Below, in pieces: positions 1 through 11,975 of a stretch of DNA of 64,000 bases. The notes under the pieces were generated by a model. It saw only the letters and a program-made list of their open reading frames with translations, had not been told where the DNA came from and made no database searches. The position numbers and the translations under genes were made by a program. The DNA is taken from positions 26,723 to 90,722 of the forward strand of contig JACXVD010000009.1 in NCBI GenBank assembly GCA_014763545.1, in the 5' to 3' direction. Positions within the stretch are counted from its first letter, which is position 1, and the number at the start of each line of letters is the position of its first letter. This DNA comes from Sphingomonadales bacterium. GTDB lineage: Bacteria > Pseudomonadota > Alphaproteobacteria > Sphingomonadales > Sphingomonadaceae.

Positions 1-419
1 CCGACAGCGCCATCGAAGGCAAGTTCGCCTGCACCATCGACACCGCGCGCAGCCGCATCACCAGCGACAGCCCGCAGGACCTGACGTTCGAGTTCACCGC
101 CGACGGGTGCGTCAACGGGCGCACCCAATATGGCTACCAGAACGGGGAATGGTCGCGCCTGTTCGTGCCGAACGACGAGGATACGGTCTCGATCAACAGC
201 TATAATCCACAGGCGCGTACCTTCCGCACCGACCGGTACCTGCTGGGCCGCAACAATATGTCGAGTGCGCGCGACGAGCGCGGCAAATACACCGCGCCCG
301 AATGCGGTGCCGACGCCGAAGCCGCGCGGACGCTGGGCGAAAAGCAGTCCGCCGTCGTCGCATTGCTGCCCGACCAGCCCAACGAACGGCTGGTCTATGT
401 CTGCCACCCGGTGAAGTAG
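1..419 (+). CDS. Unknown secreted-type protein, C-terminal part
   Basis: Open frame running in from the left edge (codons in phase with base 3) to a TAG stop just before the atp leader. About 138 residues are visible. The segment is polar, without membrane helices, and has four spaced cysteines (FAC, DGC, PEC, YVC), which suggests disulfides and an exported protein, but the N-terminus that would show a signal peptide lies outside the window. I do not recognise a family. The downstream atpH gene has its own leader of about 170 bases, so the two need not be one operon. Confidence 0.6.
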   Translation, partial: DSAIEGKFACTIDTARSRITSDSPQDLTFEFTADGCVNGRTQYGYQNGEWSRLFVPNDEDTVSINSYNPQARTFRTDRYLLGRNNMSSARDERGKYTAPECGADAEAARTLGEKQSAVVALLPDQPNERLVYVCHPVK

Positions 420-589
420 GGGCCGACTGATACCTTCGCCTAATGTCCTATGCCCGGTCGCGACACTTGGGTTGCGTCGGCGCAAAGTGGATGCTAGTCG
501 CGCGCCATCCTTGCCGGGGTGGGTGCGAATCCGCCCTTTTCGGCATGGTTTCAGCTTCGTTTCCTTCCGGACCGAGAGGACCAAGACGC
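420..589 (+). promoter_or_regulatory. Leader/promoter region of the atp operon
   Basis: Gene-free stretch between the upstream stop and the atpH start. It contains a small imperfect hairpin (TTGCG at 472-476 pairing with CGCAA at 481-485, flanked by CACTT and AAGTG). A purine-rich GAGAGGA just before position 582 is the ribosome binding site for the GTG start of atpH. No convincing -35/-10 pair could be fixed by eye, so the promoter itself is inferred from position only. Confidence 0.3.
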
Positions 590-2706
<2,117 letters not shown>

Positions 2707-2734
2707 GCCTGAAGCGACCAATTAGGGAGCCATC

Positions 2735-5091
<2,357 letters not shown>

Positions 5092-5096
5092 TCGCC

Positions 5097-5354
5097 ATGG
5101 CCCTCCACTTCGAACTCGTCACCCCGGCCCGGCTGGTCCGCTCGGAAGACGTCCACATGGTGGTCGTCCCCGGCAGCGAAGGCGAATTCGGGGTGCTTGA
5201 GGGCCACGCGCCCTTCATGTCCACCATCCGCGACGGTGCGGTGCAGGTGTGGAAGACCGAAGGCGGCCAGCCCGAGGAAATCCAGGTCCGCGGCGGCTTT
5301 GCCGAAGTGGGCGAAAACGGCCTCACCGTGCTCGCGGAGCATGTCGAGGGCTAA
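5097..5354 (+). CDS. atpC: ATP synthase F1 subunit epsilon, short form
   Basis: Epsilon subunit of F1, which sits at the foot of the gamma shaft. The 85 residues cover only the N-terminal beta-sandwich ([45 protein letters not shown]). The C-terminal two-helix domain that acts as an ATPase brake in Escherichia coli and Bacillus is missing. The stop codon is followed within 30 bases by an intrinsic terminator, so the shortness is native and not a frameshift. Short epsilons occur in alphaproteobacteria, where the zeta subunit can supply inhibition. Confidence 0.95.
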   Translation: MALHFELVTPARLVRSEDVHMVVVPGSEGEFGVLEGHAPFMSTIRDGAVQVWKTEGGQPEEIQVRGGFAEVGENGLTVLAEHVEG

Positions 5355-5380
5355 ACCGCTCGCGACATTGGCGAAATGCA

Positions 5381-5407
5381 AAGGGCGGCCCGCGGGTCGC
5401 CCTTTTC
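5381..5407 (+). terminator. Rho-independent terminator of the atp operon
   Basis: Perfect inverted repeat AAAGGGCG (5381-5388) and CGCCCTTT (5399-5406) with a G/C-rich inner segment, followed by a T run. It lies 26 bases after the atpC stop and reads in the operon direction. Confidence 0.85.
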
Positions 5408-5576
5408 GTATGTGCGGCCCATGTTCACAGCCCGCAGCGGGCCAGAACAGCTCGCCGCAAACCAGCCACCACCCGAATGGTAAACCCGCCGTCCGCCATA
5501 TTTGGTAGGGCGGCCTTAGGCGTGAAAGGCAAGAATTTCGCAGACAGGGGGGCAAACCTGCGATGGAGAAGTGAAC

Positions 5577-5831
5577 ATGGCGACAGATACTGCCCCACCC
5601 GCAAACCATGGAGACAGGCGTCCGGAACTGCCCGAATCCTACGACATCCACTGGTCCGAAGCGCGCAAGGAAGAGGTCGTCCGCGCCGTCCACGACAAGC
5701 TGTTGACCTTCGACGAGGCGCGCTGGCGTTACCTGCTCAGCCGCCAGGAATTCCGCGAATGGGAACGCCGCGTCGTCAACAAGGATACGCAGCGCAACGA
5801 AAAGAAAGCCAGGCAGTTCGAAAACAACTGA
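5577..5831 (+). CDS. DUF1153 family protein, SciP-like
   Basis: 84-residue protein resembling SciP, the small helix-turn-helix inhibitor of CtrA in Caulobacter (DUF1153). By eye the core aligns with SciP as LP...W...RK.EVV.AV...LLT.DEA..RY.LS..EF..W. The tail is basic and polar (DTQRNEKKARQFE) and differs from canonical SciP. The ATG at 5577 was preferred to the in-frame GTG at 5571 because the GGAGAAG ribosome site (about 5564-5570) gives normal spacing only to 5577. It is monocistronic, 169 bases after the atp terminator. Family membership is fairly convincing; CtrA inhibition is inference, and this may be a paralog of the true SciP. Confidence 0.65.
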   Translation: MATDTAPPANHGDRRPELPESYDIHWSEARKEEVVRAVHDKLLTFDEARWRYLLSRQEFREWERRVVNKDTQRNEKKARQFENN

Positions 5832-5897
5832 GCCGATCTGGCAAATCCGGCTTCCGGCCCCCTCCTGGTCCGGCCCGGTACCCGACTCCGCCCGCTT

Positions 5898-6191
5898 TCA
5901 TGTCCGGCCCTTTGCCCCCTTCCGGGTCGGTGCGTGAAAGTCGGGCGGCTTGTCTTTTACCCACTCGACGAATTTAGCCAGCGCCGCGCATTCCAGCAGC
6001 CGCATGCGATCCTGCCCGAACCGCGCCAGCTCCGCATTGCTGAAATTGGCGTGGATCGCCTTGTGGCAGATCGGATGGACCGGCACGGTCCCCCGGCCCT
6101 TCTTCGCTTTGGGCACCGGATGGTGCCACTGGACCAGCGTCGCGAACGGCCGATCGCACAACCAGCAGCGATCGCCCTCTGGGTCGGTCAA
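5898..6191 (-). CDS. Small HNH endonuclease-like protein
   Basis: 97-residue protein with a zinc-type HNH arrangement: CWLC at residues 9-12, a WHH at 22-24 (catalytic His candidate), and HPICHKAIH at 39-47 with a following Asn. HNH domains cut or nick DNA and occur in restriction, mobile and housekeeping proteins; the target here is unknown. I place the start at a TTG (6189-6191) whose last two bases overlap the TGA stop of the upstream membrane protein gene, a TTGA coupling seen elsewhere in this window. Longer frames upstream have no family character. The C-terminus is basic (TRKGAKGRT). Confidence 0.7.
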   Translation of the reverse strand: MTDPEGDRCWLCDRPFATLVQWHHPVPKAKKGRGTVPVHPICHKAIHANFSNAELARFGQDRMRLLECAALAKFVEWVKDKPPDFHAPTRKGAKGRT

Positions 6192-6604
6192 TAGAGCAGG
6201 CCAAGCGTTGCCGCCCCCAGCAGGCCCAGCAGCACGACCGCGCCCCAGCGATGCTGGCTGTGATCGACCCGCTCGAATTCCTCCCAGCGCCCCGCCTCGG
6301 CATGATCGAGCCGCCGCTTTACCAGCCAGATGCACCAGATGTTCGCGAGTATGGCGAGCGCAGCGAAGGCAAGCTTGGTCGCCAGCAGGCCGTCCATCGG
6401 ATAGGCATGGATCATCGCCCCGCCCGCCAGCGCCACGGCCACGAGCAGCGGCGCTTCCACGAATTTATCCACCTTCCAGTGCAGCCGGGCGAGGATCAAT
6501 TCCTGTTCGCGCCCCTTGCCCAGCAACGCCCGCTCGAACAGCGCCTCGACCAGCACGCAGCCGATCCATGCACCGGCGAGCAGCGCGTGTAGCCCCGGAT
6601 TCAT
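6188..6604 (-). CDS. Four-helix membrane protein, unknown function
   Basis: 138-residue protein with about four hydrophobic segments: residues 3-25, 50-66, 77-99 and 122-138. A charged loop after the first (ALFERALLGKGREQEL) carries several acidic and basic residues. The general look resembles small CopD- or DUF2269-like integral membrane proteins, but I cannot assign a family. It starts 4 bases after the glmU stop and its own stop overlaps the start of the HNH gene, so glmU, this gene and the HNH gene form one minus-strand unit. Confidence 0.7.
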   Translation of the reverse strand: MNPGLHALLAGAWIGCVLVEALFERALLGKGREQELILARLHWKVDKFVEAPLLVAVALAGGAMIHAYPMDGLLATKLAFAALAILANIWCIWLVKRRLDHAEAGRWEEFERVDHSQHRWGAVVLLGLLGAATLGLLY

Positions 6605-6608
6605 CGCG

Positions 6609-7979
6609 TCACCCCTTCTTCTCGGCGGCTTTCTTCTTTTTCATCGCGTCGTGGAAGCGATCGGCCCAGCCGGGTTTGACGATCTGCTCGCCGCGCACCA
6701 TGCGCAGGTCGCCATCGCCCACGTCGCGGGTCACGGCGCTGCCTGCGGCGACGATGGCATCCGCACCGATCGTCACCGGCGCGACCAGCGCGCTGTTCGA
6801 TCCGATGAAGGCGCGCGGGCCGATCACCGTCTTGTGCTTGAAATAGCCATCGTAATTGCAGGTGATCGTGCCCGCACCGATATTGGCACCCGCCCCGACC
6901 GTGGCATCGCCGAGATAGGTCAGGTGATTGGCCTTGGCCCCTTCGCCCAGCACGGCCTTTTTCATTTCGACGAAATTGCCGACCTTGCTGCCCTTCTCCA
7001 TCACCGCGCCGGGGCGCAGGCGGGCATAGGGGCCGACTTCGCAGCCGGGGCCGATACTGGCCCCTTCCAGATGGCAGAAGGCGCGGATTTTCGCCCCGTC
7101 GGCGATGGTCACGCCGGGTCCGAAAACGACATTGGGTTCGATCGTCACATCGCGCCCGATCTGCGTGTCCCAGCTGAAGAACACGGTTTCCGGTGCGCGC
7201 AGGCTGGCACCATCGGCCATCGCTTCTTCGCGGCGGAATTCCTGCCACTGCGCCTCGGCCCGGGCGAGCTCGGCGCGGCTGTTGATCCCGGCCACCTCGT
7301 CGGCGCTGGCGCAGGTCACCGCGGCACAGGTCCGCCCGTCGGCAATGGCGATGTTGACCACATCGGGCAGGTAATACTCGCCCTGCGCATTGTCGTTGCC
7401 CACGCGCGCCAGCAGCGCGAAGAGATCGTCGCTGCGGGCCGCCATCAGGCCCGAATTGCACAGCCGGCAGGCGCGCTCATCCTCGCTGGCATCCTTGTGT
7501 TCGACCATCTTCACGATGCGCCCGGCCGCATCCGCGATCACGCGGCCATATTGCAGCGTGTCGGCAGGTTCGAAGCCGAGCACCACCACCGCCGGGCTGT
7601 CGGCGGCATGCAGCCGGTCGAGCATGGCCTGCATGGTCGCGGTGGCGACGAAGGGCACATCGCCATACAGCACCAGCACATCGCCGGTGAAACCGCCCAG
7701 CGCGCCCTGCGCCTGTTGCACCGCATGGCCCGTGCCGAGCTGCGGTTCCTGCACCACGATCTCCGCCCGCTCGCCCAGCGCGGCCTCCAGCTGTTCGCGC
7801 CCGCTGCCCACCACGACCACCTGCCGTGCAGGATCGAGCCTCGCGACCGAGGCCAGCAGGTGATCGAGCATCGGCCGCCCGGCGATGGGATGCAGCACCT
7901 TGTGCAGGTCGCTCTTCATGCGGGTGCCCTTGCCGGCGGCGAGGACGATGGCGGCGATGGTACGTGCAGGCTCACTCAT
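6609..7979 (-). CDS. glmU: Bifunctional UDP-GlcNAc pyrophosphorylase / glucosamine-1-phosphate acetyltransferase
   Basis: Makes UDP-N-acetylglucosamine in two steps (acetylation of glucosamine-1-phosphate, then uridylyl transfer), feeding peptidoglycan and lipid A synthesis in the cytoplasm. The 456-residue product has the nucleotidyltransferase signature LAAGKGTR at residues 13-20 with the following K-S-D-L-H-K, then a C-terminal left-handed beta helix with hexapeptide repeats (IGANAG-like stretches such as GAGANIGAGTITCNYDGY). The ATG at 7979 gives the normal start MSEPARTIAAIVLAAG; the longer frame to 8069 adds a non-homologous extension. A short tail of mixed charge (KKKKAAEKKG) ends the protein. 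Confidence 0.97.
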   Translation of the reverse strand: MSEPARTIAAIVLAAGKGTRMKSDLHKVLHPIAGRPMLDHLLASVARLDPARQVVVVGSGREQLEAALGERAEIVVQEPQLGTGHAVQQAQGALGGFTGDVLVLYGDVPFVATATMQAMLDRLHAADSPAVVVLGFEPADTLQYGRVIADAAGRIVKMVEHKDASEDERACRLCNSGLMAARSDDLFALLARVGNDNAQGEYYLPDVVNIAIADGRTCAAVTCASADEVAGINSRAELARAEAQWQEFRREEAMADGASLRAPETVFFSWDTQIGRDVTIEPNVVFGPGVTIADGAKIRAFCHLEGASIGPGCEVGPYARLRPGAVMEKGSKVGNFVEMKKAVLGEGAKANHLTYLGDATVGAGANIGAGTITCNYDGYFKHKTVIGPRAFIGSNSALVAPVTIGADAIVAAGSAVTRDVGDGDLRMVRGEQIVKPGWADRFHDAMKKKKAAEKKG

Positions 7980-8080
7980 GGGCGCGGTGCATGCCACCAA
8001 TTTCTTACCGATTGAAGAGGAATGGCGGGGCTGCGCCAAACTTGCCCCTCCTGCCGCTATGCGACACACTGGTTCGGGCT

Positions 8081-8959
8081 ATGACCGACAGACGACCAAA
8101 CTTCCGTTCGCGGCAGCCGCGTGGCTGGTTGCGCGACCTGCTGGCCGAACACTGGCTGATCGCCACATTCGCGGCGGCCTTGCTCGGCGTGACGATCGGC
8201 ATGTGGATCCTGTGGGCGGTCAACGCCAAGGCGATCGCGCAATATTACAGCACCGAATCCAGCCTGCAGGGGGCGGCGAACTGGAACACCGCGTTCGGCG
8301 CCTATAGCGCGCTGTTTGCCGCGCTCGGCTTCGCGGTGGTGATCGTGACCCTGGCGGTGCAGATGCGGGCGCTCAACCAGCAGCGCTGCGAGTTGCATCG
8401 CGACCGGCTGGATGCCCTGTTCTTCCGCCTGATCGACATGCAGCGCGAAATCCGCGGGAAACTGCGCTATCATTATTCCAACGAGCTGATTGCCGCGCCT
8501 GCGAAACTGGACCGCGGCACCAAGGATCCGGCGATCGTCGAAGGCAAGCAGGCGATCCTGCACATGGTGCGCGAGATCCGCTTCTGGTGCCAGGCCTTAC
8601 CCGCCGGGCCTGGCGGATCGCTGGACCGGGTTGCCGTCCTCAAAATATACGACACCTTCATCCACCAGCGTTACGAGAGCGATCTCGGGCCGTGGTTCCG
8701 CACGATTTCGATGCTGCTGGAACGGATCGATGGCGATCGCCTGCTCAGCGCCTCGCAAAAGCGCGACTACGTGATGATCCTGCGCGAAACGATGGAGAGC
8801 CACGAATTGTTCGTGCTCGGCATGCGCGCCGGGATGCAGGATGCCGAAGCGCTGCGCGGCCTGTTCGCGCGGTACGGGTTCTTCTGCAATTATCCCGCCG
8901 GGCTGCGCCACCGCATCCTCGAAAGCCAATTGCCGCCAGCAGCGTTTGCCACCCACTGA
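8081..8959 (+). CDS. Putative AbiC-like (putAbiC) membrane protein
   Basis: 292-residue protein with two N-terminal membrane helices (about residues 25-46 and 71-93) and a long cytoplasmic helical domain. The arrangement and segments such as LFFRLIDMQREI (about 109-120) and ARYGFF near the C-terminus resemble the putative phage abortive infection family named after Lactococcus AbiC (putAbiC). Members are thought to stop phage replication or kill infected cells, but the mechanism is not known. ATG at 8081 was chosen over upstream frames inside glmU antisense. It is a single gene between divergent glmU and an SDR. Family call is by pattern only; it could be an unrelated two-helix signalling protein. 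Confidence 0.5.
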   Translation: MTDRRPNFRSRQPRGWLRDLLAEHWLIATFAAALLGVTIGMWILWAVNAKAIAQYYSTESSLQGAANWNTAFGAYSALFAALGFAVVIVTLAVQMRALNQQRCELHRDRLDALFFRLIDMQREIRGKLRYHYSNELIAAPAKLDRGTKDPAIVEGKQAILHMVREIRFWCQALPAGPGGSLDRVAVLKIYDTFIHQRYESDLGPWFRTISMLLERIDGDRLLSASQKRDYVMILRETMESHELFVLGMRAGMQDAEALRGLFARYGFFCNYPAGLRHRILESQLPPAAFATH

Positions 8960-9091
8960 GAGTGATTCGCCGCCCGGATGCCGGGGCGACAGGCCGTGCC
9001 TGCCGTTACGGCATGGGCTGCTTCCCCGCGCGCGGTTGAACGTGCGGATGAACGGTGTATCCCCGCGGCGAAAGCAAATCGGAGAGACAGC

Positions 9092-10027
9092 ATGACCATT
9101 TCGTTCAAGGATCGCGTCGCCATCGTCACCGGCGCGGGCGGCGGGCTTGGCCGCGAATATGCGCTGGAACTGGGCCGCCGCGGCGCGAAGGTGGTGGTCA
9201 ACGACCTGGGCGGCGCGCGCGATGGCACCGGCACTTCGGACGCTGCCGCGCAGGTGGTCGAGGAAATCGTGGCCGCAGGCGGCGAGGCGATGGCCAATGG
9301 CGGCTCGGTCACCGAATTTGCCCAGATGGAAGAAATGGTCGCCAAGGCGAAGGAAAAATGGGGCGGCGTCCATATCGTGATCAACAATGCCGGCGTGCTG
9401 CGCGACAAGAGCTTCGCCAAGATGACGCCGGACGATTTCGAATTCGTCGTGCGCGTCCACCTGCTCGGATCGGCCTATGTCACCAAGGCGGTGTGGGAAA
9501 CGATGCGCGAGCAGGCCTATGGCCGCATCCTGATGACCGCCAGCTCGACCGGCCTGTTCGGCAATTTCGGCCAGGCCAATTACGGCGCGGCCAAGCTGGG
9601 CCTCGCCGGGCTGACCAAGACGCTCTATCTCGAAGGCGCGAAGTACAATATTCGCGTCAACAGCCTCGCCCCGGTGGCAGGCACGCGTATGACCGAAGAC
9701 ATTTTCGGCGAGGAAGCCTTCGCCATGTTCGGCCCGGAAAAGGTGGTTCCGGCGGCGCTGTTCCTGGTGAGCGAGGATGCCCCCAGCAATGCCATCGTCG
9801 GTGCGGGCGCAGGCGGCTTCCACAGCGCCTGGGTGACCATGAACCCGCCGGTCGTGCTCGGCCCCGAGGAAATGAACGTCGAAGGCTTCGCCGCCCATTG
9901 GGACGAGATTTCGCGCCGCGAAAACACCTTCGTGCCGCAGTCCGGTGCGGAACAGGGCGGCGCTGTGCTCAAGGCGTTGCAGGAAAAGTTCGGCCCCGGC
10001 GCGATCCCGGGCAAGACGCGCAGCTGA
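9092..10027 (+). CDS. SDR family (3R)-hydroxyacyl-CoA dehydrogenase-like oxidoreductase
   Basis: 311-residue short-chain dehydrogenase/reductase. It has the nucleotide-binding TGAGGGLG at residues 13-20, NNAG near 90, the catalytic Ser151 in TASSTG, Tyr164 and Lys168 in YGAAK. The extended NDLGGARDGTGTS loop and long C-terminal part resemble the dehydrogenase domain of peroxisomal multifunctional enzyme type 2 (17-beta-HSD4) and its bacterial homologues, which oxidise 3-hydroxyacyl-CoA. ATG at 9092 follows a GGAGAGA ribosome site. Substrate is not determinable from sequence. Confidence 0.88.
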   Translation: MTISFKDRVAIVTGAGGGLGREYALELGRRGAKVVVNDLGGARDGTGTSDAAAQVVEEIVAAGGEAMANGGSVTEFAQMEEMVAKAKEKWGGVHIVINNAGVLRDKSFAKMTPDDFEFVVRVHLLGSAYVTKAVWETMREQAYGRILMTASSTGLFGNFGQANYGAAKLGLAGLTKTLYLEGAKYNIRVNSLAPVAGTRMTEDIFGEEAFAMFGPEKVVPAALFLVSEDAPSNAIVGAGAGGFHSAWVTMNPPVVLGPEEMNVEGFAAHWDEISRRENTFVPQSGAEQGGAVLKALQEKFGPGAIPGKTRS

Positions 10028-10047
10028 CCGCGCACAAGCGCACCGTA

Positions 10048-10105
10048 TTGACACAGTAATACACATGGGTCATCCTCCGCCTATCAAACGGGGAGGATTG
10101 ACCCA
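10048..10105 (+). promoter_or_regulatory. Promoter with overlapping inverted repeat covering RBS
   Basis: A consensus TTGACA (10048-10053) is followed at 17 bases by CATCCT (10071-10076), a possible -10. An inverted repeat, left arm TGGGTCATCCTCC (10066-10078) and right arm GGAGGATTGACCCA (10092-10105), matches fully except for one bulged base. The right arm contains the GGAGGA ribosome site and touches the ATG at 10105; the left arm covers the possible -10. It can be an operator or, if transcription starts upstream, a hairpin that hides the ribosome site. Confidence 0.6.
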
Positions 10106-11178
10106 TGTATACCGAAGACGATCTGCAATCGGCGGTGGCGAGCGGGGCGCTGAGCGCCGAGGCCGCCGCTGCCTTGCGCGCTCATGTCGGCCAGCTGCGC
10201 GATGCGCCGCTGGGTGACGAGGAACAGTTCCGGCTGGTCAACAGCTTCAACGATATTTTCGTGACCATCGCGGCGGTGCTGCTGATGGTGGCCATGGCCG
10301 GGATCGGCGCGGCAATCACCCGCGGATTCGAAGGCCCCCCACCCTTCTCCGGCCTGCTGGTCGCCGGATCGGCCTGGATGATGGCCGAATTCTTCACCCG
10401 GCGCCGCCGCATGGCGCTGCCCAGCATCGTGCTGCTCGTCGCCTTCGTCGGCGGCGTGTTCGAGATGCTGATCGGCCTGCTGGCGATCTCGCTGACCCAT
10501 CCCGACGAAATGCCGCGCATGGTTGCCGTGCTCGGCAGCGGGGCTGCCCTGTTCACCGCCGGTGCCGCGCTGCTCCACTGGCGCCGTTTCCATGTGCCGA
10601 TCACCATCGCGGCGGGCACGGCCGCACTGGTCGGCATGGCCATCGCGTTGATCCTCGCCGCCATCGGGCCGGACAATGTCACATCGCCCGAGACGGTCCT
10701 GATCCCGCTGGTCTTTATCGCCGGGCTGGTCGTGTTCGGTTTCGCCATGTGGTGGGACGGCAGCGACCGCACCCGCCAGACGCGGCGCAGCGACGTCGCC
10801 TTCTGGCTCCACCTGCTCGCCGCACCGATGATCGCGCACCCGCTGTTCTACTGGCTGGGGGTGACCGGCGGCCACAATATCGGTGGCGCCGCAGCGGTCG
10901 GCGTGCTGCTGGCCTATATCGCGATGGGCCTGGTCGCGCTCGCGGTCGACCGCCGGGCGCTGCTGGTTTCCGCCCTCGCCTATGTGCTGGTCGCGCTGAC
11001 CTGGCTGTTCGACAAATTCGGCGCGGTCGAATTGAACGTCGCGCTCACCGCGCTGGTGATCGGCTCGGCGCTGCTGATGCTGTCGGCGTTCTGGAGCACG
11101 ATCCGCAGCGCGCTGGTGGCGCAATTGCCCGGAACGCTGCAGGCGCGCCTGCCGGTCGCGGGCGCCCTGCCCGCCTAG
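10105..11178 (+). CDS. Polytopic membrane protein, DUF2157-like
   Basis: 357-residue integral membrane protein. Residues 1-30 form a soluble helical segment (YTEDDLQSAVASGALSAEAAAAL) like the N-terminus of DUF2157 proteins, followed by about ten hydrophobic segments with short loops. Function is unknown. A GGAGGA ribosome site precedes the ATG by 7 bases and lies inside a long inverted repeat, which suggests controlled expression. The gene ends 50 bases before a strong terminator, so it is probably monocistronic. Confidence 0.7.
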   Translation: MYTEDDLQSAVASGALSAEAAAALRAHVGQLRDAPLGDEEQFRLVNSFNDIFVTIAAVLLMVAMAGIGAAITRGFEGPPPFSGLLVAGSAWMMAEFFTRRRRMALPSIVLLVAFVGGVFEMLIGLLAISLTHPDEMPRMVAVLGSGAALFTAGAALLHWRRFHVPITIAAGTAALVGMAIALILAAIGPDNVTSPETVLIPLVFIAGLVVFGFAMWWDGSDRTRQTRRSDVAFWLHLLAAPMIAHPLFYWLGVTGGHNIGGAAAVGVLLAYIAMGLVALAVDRRALLVSALAYVLVALTWLFDKFGAVELNVALTALVIGSALLMLSAFWSTIRSALVAQLPGTLQARLPVAGALPA

Positions 11179-11228
11179 GCTGTGCAAAGGCGCCGATAAG
11201 CGCCTCAATTTGATTGCCAAATTGCAAG

Positions 11229-11258
11229 GCCCCGCGCATCAGTTGCGCGGGGCTTTTT
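11229..11258 (+). terminator. Rho-independent terminator
   Basis: Perfect 10-base stem GCCCCGCGCA (11229-11238) and TGCGCGGGGC (11244-11253), five-base loop, then TTTTT (11254-11258). Ends the membrane protein gene upstream. It sits 21 bases before the next start codon, so the downstream DUF4328 gene must have its own promoter or be expressed by read-through. Confidence 0.92.
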
Positions 11259-11279
11259 GTCGGGGGCAGCGAAGCGGGG

Positions 11280-11939
11280 ATGAGCAACAATCGCGGATTG
11301 GCGGCCTTGTCGTCGCTGGCGCAGGTCGCGCGGTGGATGCTGGTTGTCTACATGCTGGTCGATGGCTTGTCGGCCTGTGTCACCGCATGGGTCGCGTGGC
11401 AGGAATTCCACTCCTATGTCGGCAATATCGACCGCGCGCTGGGCCTGTTTGCTGCGGTCGGGATGCTGGTCTGGATCGTCGCGATCCCCACGACGCTGGT
11501 CTATTTCCTGTGGCTCTACCGGGCGCGCAGGAACCTGGTGGAGATGGCGGTCGGCGGGCTGCATTATTCCCCCGGCTGGACGATCGGCAGCTATTTCGTC
11601 CCCTTCGTGAACCTCGTGCTGCCCTTCCGCACGATGAAGGAACTCTACAACCGCAGCCAGGGCGAGCCGGAGGAGCTGGCCTTCGTCACGGTCGAGGATG
11701 CCAGCGGCTGGTGGGCGTGCCTGATCGGATCGCTGCTGTTGAACGGCGCGTGGTATTTCCTGCTGCTGATCAATTCGATCCCCGGCATGTTCGTGATCAT
11801 GCCGCCGGGCACGCATTCGCTGCTGCTGCTGATCTCGCAATTGCTGGCCGTCGGTGCGAACTGGTTCCTGTTCCGGCTGGTCGGCGGCGTAACCCGGGCG
11901 CAGAACAGCGGCGCATTCGTGGGCGATACGTTCGGTTGA
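11280..11939 (+). CDS. DUF4328 membrane protein (first of two)
   Basis: 219-residue protein with four hydrophobic segments and the DUF4328 hallmark YRARRNL followed by LHYSPGWTIGSYFVPFVNL. Function unknown; the family is widespread and membrane-bound. ATG 11280 follows GAAGCGGGG. The gene starts 21 bases after a terminator and is followed 36 bases later by a second, diverged DUF4328 gene (see 11976), so the pair probably arose by tandem duplication. Confidence 0.8.
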   Translation: MSNNRGLAALSSLAQVARWMLVVYMLVDGLSACVTAWVAWQEFHSYVGNIDRALGLFAAVGMLVWIVAIPTTLVYFLWLYRARRNLVEMAVGGLHYSPGWTIGSYFVPFVNLVLPFRTMKELYNRSQGEPEELAFVTVEDASGWWACLIGSLLLNGAWYFLLLINSIPGMFVIMPPGTHSLLLLISQLLAVGANWFLFRLVGGVTRAQNSGAFVGDTFG

Positions 11940-11975
11940 GGCAGCTGCGATCTATCATTGATGTGGAGCAAGATG

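Noticed and set aside
6516..8015. 499-codon plus-strand frame opposite glmU
   Set aside because: Shadow; the glmU beta-helix motifs are unambiguous on the minus strand.
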